Shown here in pieces: positions 17,062 to 25,129 of a stretch of 64,000 bases of DNA (positions are counted from its first letter, which is position 1; every line of letters begins with the position of its first letter). A program made the position numbers and the translations under genes. The notes under the pieces are model-generated. The model did not search any database. It was not told the origin of the DNA and saw only the letters and a program-made list of their open reading frames with translations. The stretch is from Mesotoga sp. Brook.08.105.5.1 (GTDB lineage Bacteria; Thermotogota; Thermotogae; Petrotogales; Kosmotogaceae), in contig NZ_AYTW01000005.1 of assembly GCF_002752635.1 (NCBI RefSeq), positions 62,001 through 126,000 of the forward strand. Reading direction: 5' to 3'.

Positions 17062-17555
17062 TACAGAGGCTCAAATCCTTGGGTGTTCCAGTATTCCTTC
17101 ATAAGAGACTCATAGAGACTGAGAAGAGCCTGCTTGTGATTTTGTTCCCATTTTGAGAGCGTACTGAATAATCTCTTGATTTCGGCTTTCGAAGATTCCT
17201 CTGATTTTTGATTATAGAAGTCTTCGAAGTCTTTCTCTATAAGATAAGCTATTCTAAGCGCGGATAAGTCTCCAGCTAGGGAGTCAACAGAAATGCCTTT
17301 CAGCTCAAGAGCCTCCCTCGAAGAGAATGTGTCCCTATCTTCGATTTCTGTGAAAGAGATTTCATCTCCTCTAGAGACTCCTTCGAACATTGCGGCGATG
17401 AAAGATACGTGATCCATTTCCATTTCCGCCAGTTCAGCGAACAATTCCCTAACTTCCGGAACGTGAATTTCCCTGGCTCTTTCTCTATAGAACTTTGCAC
17501 CCTCTCTCTCTCGGGCCAAAGCATACTTCAATATAGCCAACTCTTCATTTCCCAT
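17058..17555 (-). CDS. Rubrerythrin/ferritin-like diiron protein
   Basis: A 165-residue four-helix protein with the carboxylate/His pattern of a diiron site: Glu in AREREGAKFY, EMEMDH, EKDFEDFY and WEQNH. It lacks the C-terminal rubredoxin CxxC pair of classic rubrerythrin, so it belongs to the shorter rubrerythrin-domain group. A role in peroxide or oxygen defence or iron handling is likely but not proven. It is convergent with rnr; the two stop codons overlap. Confidence 0.82.
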   Translation of the reverse strand: MGNEELAILKYALAREREGAKFYRERAREIHVPEVRELFAELAEMEMDHVSFIAAMFEGVSRGDEISFTEIEDRDTFSSREALELKGISVDSLAGDLSALRIAYLIEKDFEDFYNQKSEESSKAEIKRLFSTLSKWEQNHKQALLSLYESLMKEYWNTQGFEPLY

Positions 17556-17706
17556 ATTGTGCCTCCTTAAGTTCTATTAAGACATTCACAAGTATTATCT
17601 CATTACTTTTCACTTCAACCAAGATATGCTTGATGTTCGGAAAGTCACTCTTATAGTGATCAAACGTGGTATATTTTCTACAAAAGACTCAGAGAAGAGG
17701 TGCCAC

Positions 17707-18777
17707 ATGGAGATTATTCGCCTCAAGTATGGGGAAAATACTTTTGCAATAACCGAGACATTGCCTTTTTCAATTGCTATTCTTGATCAAATATACGACG
17801 GAGACATTTATCTTGCAATTGATGATTTGAAGGGTAGCAAGATAGAAGGAGATCTCATTTGCATAAAGAATCTAGCCAACTTGTTCGATGATATAATCAC
17901 ACCTGAGAATTACGCGCCAATCGAGGTTGAGGAGTTCAAGGAATACCTCAGGGAGACTGACTTGACAATAAAATCATTTCCCAGGGGGACATTCTCTGGT
18001 TTTCAGGACAAGGTGCTAGCAATTGCAGATAGAGGCGATTACGAAAGCGCTCAGCAGTTTCTAGATATGCTTTTGGAAGCAAGTGTGGACAAAGCAACCG
18101 TTTGCGAGCTCAAAGGAACGGTCTTTCTTGAATCTGGAAACGAAGATGAAGGTATCAACTGGCTGCAGCGAGCCTTGAAGATCGACCCCTCATTAGTTAC
18201 AGCGTACTCTTTTCTAGGTCAAACCTTTTATAACAGAGGGGAGTTCAATGAGGCTGCGGCATACTGGGAGAAGGAAATCGCTTTGTCGCCAGATCACCTC
18301 GTCACATATTTCATGCTCACCGATGCTTACATAAATGCGGGGCGCATGGAGGAAGCCTTGAACGTTCTCAAGAGCCTTTCTGAAAGAGATCCTGACAGCA
18401 TTCTTACAAAAGTAGAAATGGCAGAGCTTTACGGTAAAATGGGCAATAGCGAAATGAGGAAGAAGATGGAAGAAGAAGTACTTAGCGCAAGACCAGTTTA
18501 CATAAATGATATGGAGCCTTGGGCAAAGGTACAGTTCAAACACTCGAATTTCGACGTAGTCGAAGAATCTGCGAAGAAGTTTCTGAATGATGACCCCGAC
18601 AGGCCGGAACTTAAGATGCTTCTTGTGGTTACTTTCATGAAGAAAGGGAAGTGTTCTGAAGCAAAGCGCCTTCTTGAGGGCTTTGAAAGTGAACAGGTAT
18701 GGTATTACTACGGAAAGAAGGAGCTTTTTGACGAATATCTTACTGAGGAAGAGAGAAGACGGTGTGGAATAATCTAG
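17707..18777 (+). CDS. Tetratricopeptide-repeat protein
   Basis: A 356-residue cytosolic protein. The first ~110 residues are not recognised. From about residue 120 on there are helical repeats of TPR type, for example GNEDEGINWLQRALKIDPS, then GEFNEAAAYWEKEIALSPDH and GRMEEALNVLKSLSERDPD. Start at the ATG at 17707 with AGAGGTG upstream; an earlier in-frame codon at 17626 has no site. The last 16 bases overlap the prepilin peptidase gene, so the two are coupled. A scaffold role in pilus or secretion assembly is possible from context only. Confidence 0.8.
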   Translation: MEIIRLKYGENTFAITETLPFSIAILDQIYDGDIYLAIDDLKGSKIEGDLICIKNLANLFDDIITPENYAPIEVEEFKEYLRETDLTIKSFPRGTFSGFQDKVLAIADRGDYESAQQFLDMLLEASVDKATVCELKGTVFLESGNEDEGINWLQRALKIDPSLVTAYSFLGQTFYNRGEFNEAAAYWEKEIALSPDHLVTYFMLTDAYINAGRMEEALNVLKSLSERDPDSILTKVEMAELYGKMGNSEMRKKMEEEVLSARPVYINDMEPWAKVQFKHSNFDVVEESAKKFLNDDPDRPELKMLLVVTFMKKGKCSEAKRLLEGFESEQVWYYYGKKELFDEYLTEEERRRCGII

Positions 18778-19532
18778 TTCTGAGAGTTCCTGCATTCTTC
18801 GTGTTTGGGCTCATATTCGGGAGCTTCTCCAATGCTCTGATATTCAGGATTCCTTCAAAAGAATACTCTATAGTAAGACCAAGAAGAAGTATCTGCCCTG
18901 GCTGCAAACATGAGCTCTCATGGAAAGACAATATTCCATTGATCAGCTATATTCTATTGGGGGGAAGATGTAGGTACTGCGGTAAACCTATTTCTATAAG
19001 ATACCCCATTGTTGAGCTTCTTACAGCATCCCTCTATGCGATAAATGCTTTGGTTTTCTCTCTTACGATGGCAACGGCCTTGTCTGTTTTGACCACGGGG
19101 CTGATTGTCTCTTCTTTCATTGATCTAGATTATTATATGATTCCTGATTCGGGAGTAATCATGGTAGGAATCGGTGCCTTCGCATGGTCAACACTAGAAG
19201 GAAGGTTTCCTGAGAACATATTGCACGCTCTTCTTGTCACAGGTGCAATGGTTGCATTCTTTCTTATTGCAAATCTCGTCAGGAAGGACAGTTTTGGCTT
19301 CGGAGATGTTGAGTTACTTGCTGCACTTTCGTTGGGAACGGGTATCATTGGATCTCTCTACACGATTATGATAGCTTCTTTCTCTGCTCTCATAGTCTAT
19401 GCAGTTACAGCTGCAGCAAAAGGAAGGCACTTTGATAGAAAGGCTCAACTTCCGTTTGGCCCATTTATTGCAATCGGAGGCTACTCTACGCTACTCTTTC
19501 TGGATTTTATCGAGGCGCTGTACAGAGTATGA
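18762..19532 (+). CDS. pilD: Prepilin peptidase (type IV leader peptidase/methylase)
   Basis: A 256-residue inner-membrane aspartyl protease that cleaves and N-methylates type IV prepilins. It has GSFSNALIFRIP at the N-terminus, a four-Cys zinc-type loop (CPGC...CRYC), and the two catalytic Asp motifs FIDLDYYMIPD and GFGDVELL, with about seven hydrophobic helices. GTG start at 18762 inside the TPR gene. Its TGA overlaps the RNase H ATG. No pilin gene lies next to it. Confidence 0.93.
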   Translation: MWNNLVLRVPAFFVFGLIFGSFSNALIFRIPSKEYSIVRPRRSICPGCKHELSWKDNIPLISYILLGGRCRYCGKPISIRYPIVELLTASLYAINALVFSLTMATALSVLTTGLIVSSFIDLDYYMIPDSGVIMVGIGAFAWSTLEGRFPENILHALLVTGAMVAFFLIANLVRKDSFGFGDVELLAALSLGTGIIGSLYTIMIASFSALIVYAVTAAAKGRHFDRKAQLPFGPFIAIGGYSTLLFLDFIEALYRV

Positions 19533-20215
19533 GAATTGGGAAGTGGACTGCCAATTTGAGAGTTGCTGCTTCTGGATTTGCAGAGTTTCTGAAGAATGAG
19601 GGACTGAACTATTCCATGGGTACTCTTGGAGAGTACTTTGTGGAATTGAAGAATGGCAAGGGTTTCAAGCTTTACACTAACCGGTCAGGTAACATCCGTC
19701 TGATTATGCCCTCAAGTTTTCCGGAAGAACTAGCGGAGCGACTGCTGTTTCTTTGGGAAGAATACAATGGCAGAGTCTATGAAGGAACTCATGTCTTTGT
19801 TGACGGGAGCTTCAAGGATAACATTGCGGGATACGGAGTGGTAGTAGTTACTGAAGGTCGAATTGAAAAGAAGATGAAGGGGTGTGCCAAGAAGAACCCG
19901 GAAATGAGGAATGTAGTGGGGGAGATCGAAGCAGTAATAGAAGGATTGTCCTACTGCCTGAAAAGGAGCTACAAAAAGGCGACTATTCATTACGATTATG
20001 AAGGATTGAGAAGCTGGTTAACAGGAGAATGGGAAGCGAAAAACGATCTTACGAGAAGGTATTCAGAACTTGCCCGCGATATGTCGAATAGAATAATAAT
20101 CGAATGGGAGAAGGTAAAGGCGCATACCGGAAATACATTCAACGAGATTGCGGATAAGCTTGCCAAGGAAGCAGTTGATGAGTGTGATTATGATCATCTC
20201 ACTCGAAGGAAGTGA
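19529..20215 (+). CDS. RNase H-like protein with an extra N-terminal domain
   Basis: A 228-residue protein. Residues from about 85 on form an RNase H fold with the acidic active-site positions visible: VFVDGSF, the Glu of GEIEAVIEG, the Asp of HYDYEGLRSWL, and the C-terminal KAHTGNTFNEIADKLAKEA with the last Asp. The first ~80 residues are not a known RNase H addition to my recognition; they look alpha/beta and may bind the hybrid. It is coupled to pilD by an ATGA overlap. Confidence 0.82.
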   Translation: MRIGKWTANLRVAASGFAEFLKNEGLNYSMGTLGEYFVELKNGKGFKLYTNRSGNIRLIMPSSFPEELAERLLFLWEEYNGRVYEGTHVFVDGSFKDNIAGYGVVVVTEGRIEKKMKGCAKKNPEMRNVVGEIEAVIEGLSYCLKRSYKKATIHYDYEGLRSWLTGEWEAKNDLTRRYSELARDMSNRIIIEWEKVKAHTGNTFNEIADKLAKEAVDECDYDHLTRRK

Positions 20216-20563
20216 GTGGCATCTGCAAAGCTATCGAAATCTTCGTTCCAGAGAAGGTTTTTTCGATCTGCTAATACGAGTAGACCTTGAAGACTTGTAT
20301 GACCTCTCTAGGAATGTGATGATTAGGTGAGCGTTTATTCACTTGCGCTGATACCGATGACCGTGAATCGGGCTCGGGTATACGTATTTTTGTTGCTTTA
20401 AGTCTTCTCTGAAACCGCTGAGGCAAATTTTGACTCTTGTTTTTGTTTCTTCTATATGGAGGAGCAAAAAACTCTGAGAGGGCTGCGTTACGAAGAGCGC
20501 TTTTGATAACATTGACGGTCAACTGAAGGAAATATCATACAAGTCAATCGAGGAGGAACGACT
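20216..20563 (+). other. Intergenic stretch before dppA
   Basis: No well-supported gene. A 46-codon frame (20190-20330) begins inside the RNase H end but lacks a ribosome site. A hairpin CCGAT/ATCGG at 20354-20371 followed later by a T run near 20386 may be a weak terminator for the plus-strand group. The dppA promoter should lie in the last ~80 bases, but no good -35/-10 pair is seen. Confidence 0.35.
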
Positions 20564-21358
20564 GTGAAAGTGTACATAAGTGCCGATATTGAAGGAACAG
20601 CTGGAATTGTTGACTGGGATGAAGCAAAAAAGGGTCACAAAGACTACGAATACTTCAGCAAGCAGATGACGGCTGAAGTGAGGGCGGCGGTTCAAGGGGC
20701 GTTGAAGGCAGGAGCCTCGGAAGTTGTCGTGAGAGATGCCCACGGAAGTGCGAGAAACATCGATCCTTCTGCTCTGCCTTCAGAGGTTCGGATTATTAGA
20801 GGATGGGCGAGAGATCCTTTGATGATGATGCAGGGCATAAACGAGGGTTTTGGAGCTGCTGTGTTTACTGGATATCATTCGCCTTCCGGGATGGGTATGA
20901 ACCCTCTTTCTCATACCATGTCTGGAGAAATATACTATCTGAAGATCAACGGTGAGTTGATGAGTGAATTCTTGATTAACGCAATGTCGGCTTCCTACTA
21001 TGAAGTACCTGTAGTCTTCGTAAGTGGCGACGAAGGAGTCTCAAAGATTGCTGAAGAATCAGTGAAGGGTATAATTACGGTCCCGACCAACAGAGGAAGC
21101 GGTTCTTCGGTTGACTCCATTCATCCAGAAAAGGCACTAAAGCTGATTGAGGAAGGTGTATACAATGCAGTTAGGAAACAAGAAGCCGTTCCTCTGGAAT
21201 TGCCGGCAGAATTTAACGTGGAGATAGCTTATATTGACCATAGAGTGGCTCACAAACTCTCTTTCTTCCCTGGGGTCAGCAGAAGAGATGACAGAACTCT
21301 AGCCTTCGAAGAAAAGAACTATTATGAGGTCCTTAGAAAGTTGCTGTTTTTGCTGTAA
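20564..21358 (+). CDS. dppA: D-aminopeptidase-type M55 metallopeptidase
   Basis: A 264-residue M55 (DppA) family zinc peptidase, which releases N-terminal D-amino acids in B. subtilis, probably for peptide or cell-wall scavenging. Metal-site motifs are present: SADIEGTAG at the N-terminus, VVRDAHGSARN, FTGYHSPSG and the later H/E segment MSGEIYYLKING. GTG start at 20564 with GGAGGAAC upstream. It stands alone, with no oligopeptide transporter beside it. Confidence 0.9.
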   Translation: MKVYISADIEGTAGIVDWDEAKKGHKDYEYFSKQMTAEVRAAVQGALKAGASEVVVRDAHGSARNIDPSALPSEVRIIRGWARDPLMMMQGINEGFGAAVFTGYHSPSGMGMNPLSHTMSGEIYYLKINGELMSEFLINAMSASYYEVPVVFVSGDEGVSKIAEESVKGIITVPTNRGSGSSVDSIHPEKALKLIEEGVYNAVRKQEAVPLELPAEFNVEIAYIDHRVAHKLSFFPGVSRRDDRTLAFEEKNYYEVLRKLLFLL

Positions 21359-21367
21359 GTGTTCTCT

Positions 21368-21396
21368 CTAGCACTACACAGGTTATGACGTGCTAG
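21368..21396. terminator. Hairpin between convergent genes
   Basis: Seven-base inverted repeat CTAGCAC / GTGCTAG with a 15-base loop between the ends of the dppA-like gene and the convergent acetyltransferase gene. There is no T tract on either side, so termination is uncertain. Confidence 0.35.
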
Positions 21397-21397
21397 A

Positions 21398-21979
21398 TTA
21401 GCGAATCGATAGACTTGGTCTTTTAAGCCGAACACTTGTCTCTAGTGGATATTCAGGAGGCAATTCGGTTTCCGGCCTGAAACCACATTTAGCGTATATA
21501 GACAATGCCTTTCTGTTTCTTCGAGACACATCAAGGACAACCTCAAACCCTGTTTTGTCAAGAGAATCAAGAATCACACGCCCATAACCCATACTTCGGA
21601 ATTCTCTTTTGACGGAGATCATACCCAGATATCTCTGACAAGTACGGATGCTCATGCTCATAGCTTTCTGTAAGACTCGATACTCTTTGAATAGTCTTAA
21701 TCCGAAAGGACCAAAAGGAAAATTCCTAAGCTCAGGTTTTTCAGAAACCAATTCATTCATTGTTTCTGGAGAGTAAAGAGCAAATATTGCAACTGGTTCC
21801 TCATTAATTGCACAAAGTGTTATGTGGCTGTGGTTTATCGGGCTATTCATTGAAGCAAGAGACACAATCCCATCTATAGCTCTTTTCCCAAAAGCCATTT
21901 CGAAGTGAGAGGGATCTGTGTCGTAAATGAGCGGAGCAATGAAATCCGTATCGCTCAGTTCACCCAATCTGAAATGCAT
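21398..21979 (-). CDS. GNAT-family acetyltransferase-like protein
   Basis: A protein of about 193 residues with the C-terminal half of a GNAT fold: LGMISVKREFRSMGYGRVIL (the acetyl-CoA pyrophosphate loop, here RSMGYG) and VSRRNRKALSIYAKCGF. The N-terminal half matches GNAT length and shape only loosely. Start probably the ATG at 21979, since MHFRLGELSD begins the fold; 21991 is also in frame. Acceptor unknown. Confidence 0.75.
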   Translation of the reverse strand: MHFRLGELSDTDFIAPLIYDTDPSHFEMAFGKRAIDGIVSLASMNSPINHSHITLCAINEEPVAIFALYSPETMNELVSEKPELRNFPFGPFGLRLFKEYRVLQKAMSMSIRTCQRYLGMISVKREFRSMGYGRVILDSLDKTGFEVVLDVSRRNRKALSIYAKCGFRPETELPPEYPLETSVRLKRPSLSIR

Positions 21980-22089
21980 CATCGTCTTCACAAGTGAATT
22001 CTATACTTCTAAAAGAAGTTCTTCAACTGTATGCTGGCATGGAATTGCATTTGATAAAATTGGTTTTAGCTGGGCGCTTAAGGAGGCTT

Positions 22090-22989
22090 ATGAATACTAA
22101 AGAGAGGAAACCAGATGAGAGTTTGAAGATTGCAGAACGTCTGCTTGGCGGATTCCCTGAACCTTCGGCAATTCTTTCCATCAAGGGTAAGATTGTCGTT
22201 AAAAACACAAGGTGGGAAGGGCTAGTTGCCGCTTACTACTGTGAAATGAGTTTCATAAGAAATGATGAATTCGATTTTCAAAGCTTTCTTTCTCTGTTGG
22301 ATGGCCCGGCAACCAGCAGATTCAGAGCAGTTATGGACGGTCATGAAGCCAATGAGTACTTCTCGCTAGAAGATGAAGGCCAACGTGGAGGTTTTTCATT
22401 GACGATTAGCATCTCTTCTTTGGGTATATCGGAAGAGCTGTCTTACTTGATTTCCATTAGGGATAACAACGAATCCAGTTGTCTTATGAATGCGCTGAAA
22501 GATATGGCCTTTTCCGATCCACTCTCGGGATTTGGAAACGAGAGCTCCATGCATTCCTTTCTGACCGAAAGGATTTTTCTTTCGAAACAAGAAGGCTCCT
22601 CATTCCATGTGATCTGTATCTTCCTCTCTGGGATAAAAGAAATCACTGCGATGTTTGGAAAGAAGACGTCGGATGGGTTTTTGCACAGATTCTGCCGGAG
22701 GCTCGCCAAAGAATCATCTGAAGAAAGGCTCTTCAGAATCATGGAGGATGTTTTCATAATCGCAATGGATTCCGGTGAAAGGTACACTGTTTCTTCTATG
22801 GTGTCTTCACTTGTTTCAAGTCTTGAGAGACCTGTTTTCATAGGCGATACAGAGATATTGCCCTCGGTGTTGATAGGAGTCTGTCAGTTCCCAGTAGATG
22901 GAGAAAGCTCGGATTCCCTCTTGAGCAATTGCTTTTCAGCCGCGTTTAACGCAAAGAGGAAAAATCTGAAGTGGAGCTTCTATTGTTGA
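22090..22989 (+). CDS. PAS-type protein with degenerate GGDEF domain
   Basis: A 299-residue protein. The N-terminal half is PAS-like (LLGGFPEPSAILSIKGKIVV). The C-terminal half aligns with a GGDEF domain: DPLSGFGNESSMHSFL matches the usual DxLTGLxNR entry, but at the active-site turn it reads RIMEDVFIIA where an active enzyme has RxGGDEFxxL. It should not make c-di-GMP; it may bind nucleotide or partners. Start at the ATG at 22090, with a perfect AGGAGG upstream, not the earlier codon at 21994. It ends exactly where the convergent propeller gene ends. Confidence 0.78.
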   Translation: MNTKERKPDESLKIAERLLGGFPEPSAILSIKGKIVVKNTRWEGLVAAYYCEMSFIRNDEFDFQSFLSLLDGPATSRFRAVMDGHEANEYFSLEDEGQRGGFSLTISISSLGISEELSYLISIRDNNESSCLMNALKDMAFSDPLSGFGNESSMHSFLTERIFLSKQEGSSFHVICIFLSGIKEITAMFGKKTSDGFLHRFCRRLAKESSEERLFRIMEDVFIIAMDSGERYTVSSMVSSLVSSLERPVFIGDTEILPSVLIGVCQFPVDGESSDSLLSNCFSAAFNAKRKNLKWSFYC

Positions 22990-25128
22990 TCAGTGGAGAT
23001 AGAAAACAACCGCATCAAACTCTCCTCTATTGGAACCCACATCGCCATCATTGGAAGCCGAATAACCCGCTACAGCAAATCCGTCGCCGCAACTCGCGAT
23101 CGAAAGACCCACATCTTCCATGTCTCCGCCCAGGAAGGTTTGCCAAAGCAGTCTTCCATTGTTATCAAGCTGCAGAATCCAGAAATCGCTGTGGGTTAAC
23201 CCGGTCTTTCTCAACGATGAACTCTCATGACCAGTTGAACTGACATTCGACTCAGAGAAACCCACCGCCTGAACTCCTCCGGAAGGTGTCAAATAGAAAT
23301 CCTTTATTACATCGTTGCCGTCACCACCGAATGTTTTTGTCCACAGGACTTCTCCTTCGGTTGAGACCTTAACAACATAACCATCATAATCTGGACTCTG
23401 CCTGTGAGAGAAGGTCCCATTAGTGGAGTTAGTAGAGCCACTGATAAAGATGTCGCCAGAAGGGTCTACCTTCACAGAAGAAGGAGAAACCTCGGTTTCT
23501 CCTGCCAGCACGCGTGACCAAATCAGGTTTCCTTCTCTTGAAACCTTCAGGACAAGAGTTGATGAGAATTCTATAGTGATTTCATTAACCGTCAGTTTAC
23601 TCCCTGAATTTCCCTCTGCGTCTCCGTCATCTGATGTGGTCTCTGCAACAATAACAATGTCACCATTAGGATCAAGATCAAAAGCTACTGCCCTATCGAA
23701 AGAGCTGCCACCAAACGATTTCCGCCAAACCTCTTTTCCAAAGTTATCTAGCTTCAAGAGCACCACATCGCTTTTGATACCATCAAGTGAAGAATTAGTT
23801 CCCAAAAGAAAGTATACATCTTCAGACTCTATCACCGAAGCAGCTTCACATAATGGCCCGTGGATCTGGAACCTCCAACTCTCATTGGCAAATCTGTCAA
23901 GTTTGATCGCAATTAGAGTAGATGATTCTCCGATCTTCATTCCCGATGATCCATGCACTCTACCTGAAACAAGAAACCCGCCGTCAGAAGTAGCGATTAC
24001 ATCACTGAACTCAGTCCAACCCAGATCGAATCTCTTCTGCCAGGCAAGGTACCCATTTCCATCTAGTCGCACAATCCACCCATCTCTTGAAGGGCTGCCG
24101 GGTGTTGCATTAGTTAGTGTGAAACTTTCCGATGATCCTGCTAGAATCAAACTTCCATCGGATAATGCCCTCACCCTTGTGAAGATATCCCTTGATTCGC
24201 TACCCATAATCCTTTTCCACAATAAGCCTGGTATTGTCTTTGTTGAGAATGACCAGATAGGACTCTTTACTGAACCGCCCTTTCCGTCATCTGCGACAAC
24301 CTGCCAGAAATACCTCACCCCGTCTTCAAGAGGGGGTAGCGAATAGTGATTCTCCGTTATGTTCTCGACCAGTTTTTCCAGCTCCGCACTCCCAAAAAAC
24401 AGATCGTACGACAGAGGGTCTCCGTCCGGGTCAGCACATTTCCACGAAAGAACGAGATCACTGAAAAAGTCTTCGATCCCATCTTCAGGAAAAGGGAAAA
24501 AAGGCTCTAGAGGCCATTGATTTTTGTCCATAATGATTATGCTGAAGGTTTCACAGTGCCACTGTTTCAACTCATCTATCGCTTTAATGGTTACTCTATG
24601 CGCTGAAGGGGCTTCGGTAAATGTAGCAGTGTAACTGTATTTGTAATCCTTTATGAAACCTACTCCACTCACCAACTCGTATTTCACATTGCCGGACTCT
24701 GAAATAGTGACCTCTCTCAAGTCGATTTCGAGGGTTTCGCCTTCAAGAAGCTTCTTGTTATCTATTCTTAGTAATGGTGGTTGAAGCGAGTTCTCTATTA
24801 AGACTTCAATCGGAATGACTGCCGTTAAGGTATCCGATTGAACAACGATTTCAACATTATCTTTGGGGAGGTTGAGTTGCCTTGAATCAATCAAAAGCAA
24901 ATCGTCAACTATTTTACCGTTTCCGCCAACCACCGAAAAAGAGAGGCTATTTCCGTTACTTTTCACGAGATCTGTAAGTGAAAGCGAAAGCTGTTCTCCG
25001 AACTTGATCCTGATTGCTTCAGTCTGAAGCAACTCGAAATCTTGTGTCTGTCGTCTCAGCAGCCCGAGACCAAGAACGGCTGCCAGGGCAGCAGAGCTTA
25101 CCAAAATTATGAAAAGCATCCTTTTCAT
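22990..25128 (-). CDS. Exported beta-propeller-repeat protein with FnIII-like domain
   Basis: A 712-residue protein with an N-terminal signal anchor (MLFIILVSSAALAAVLGLGLL). It has two or three Ig-like beta segments to about residue 210, and an FnIII-like domain near 215-300 (SDLVLSWKCADPDGDPLSYDL, ending YFWQVVADD). Then a series of ~55-residue propeller repeats of the form WxRxxGxxxxD...DGGFLVSGR, for example LLWQTFLGGDMEDVGLSI. It probably lies on the cell surface or in the periplasm. Its start is 1 base after the WD40 gene stop, so the two are coupled. A damaged gene of similar style lies at 61471-62559. Confidence 0.8.
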   Translation of the reverse strand: MKRMLFIILVSSAALAAVLGLGLLRRQTQDFELLQTEAIRIKFGEQLSLSLTDLVKSNGNSLSFSVVGGNGKIVDDLLLIDSRQLNLPKDNVEIVVQSDTLTAVIPIEVLIENSLQPPLLRIDNKKLLEGETLEIDLREVTISESGNVKYELVSGVGFIKDYKYSYTATFTEAPSAHRVTIKAIDELKQWHCETFSIIIMDKNQWPLEPFFPFPEDGIEDFFSDLVLSWKCADPDGDPLSYDLFFGSAELEKLVENITENHYSLPPLEDGVRYFWQVVADDGKGGSVKSPIWSFSTKTIPGLLWKRIMGSESRDIFTRVRALSDGSLILAGSSESFTLTNATPGSPSRDGWIVRLDGNGYLAWQKRFDLGWTEFSDVIATSDGGFLVSGRVHGSSGMKIGESSTLIAIKLDRFANESWRFQIHGPLCEAASVIESEDVYFLLGTNSSLDGIKSDVVLLKLDNFGKEVWRKSFGGSSFDRAVAFDLDPNGDIVIVAETTSDDGDAEGNSGSKLTVNEITIEFSSTLVLKVSREGNLIWSRVLAGETEVSPSSVKVDPSGDIFISGSTNSTNGTFSHRQSPDYDGYVVKVSTEGEVLWTKTFGGDGNDVIKDFYLTPSGGVQAVGFSESNVSSTGHESSSLRKTGLTHSDFWILQLDNNGRLLWQTFLGGDMEDVGLSIASCGDGFAVAGYSASNDGDVGSNRGEFDAVVFYLH

Positions 25129-25129
25129 G

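Noticed and set aside
20148-20330. 60-codon frame over the end of the RNase H gene
   Set aside because: Overlaps a real gene in another frame and has no ribosome site.
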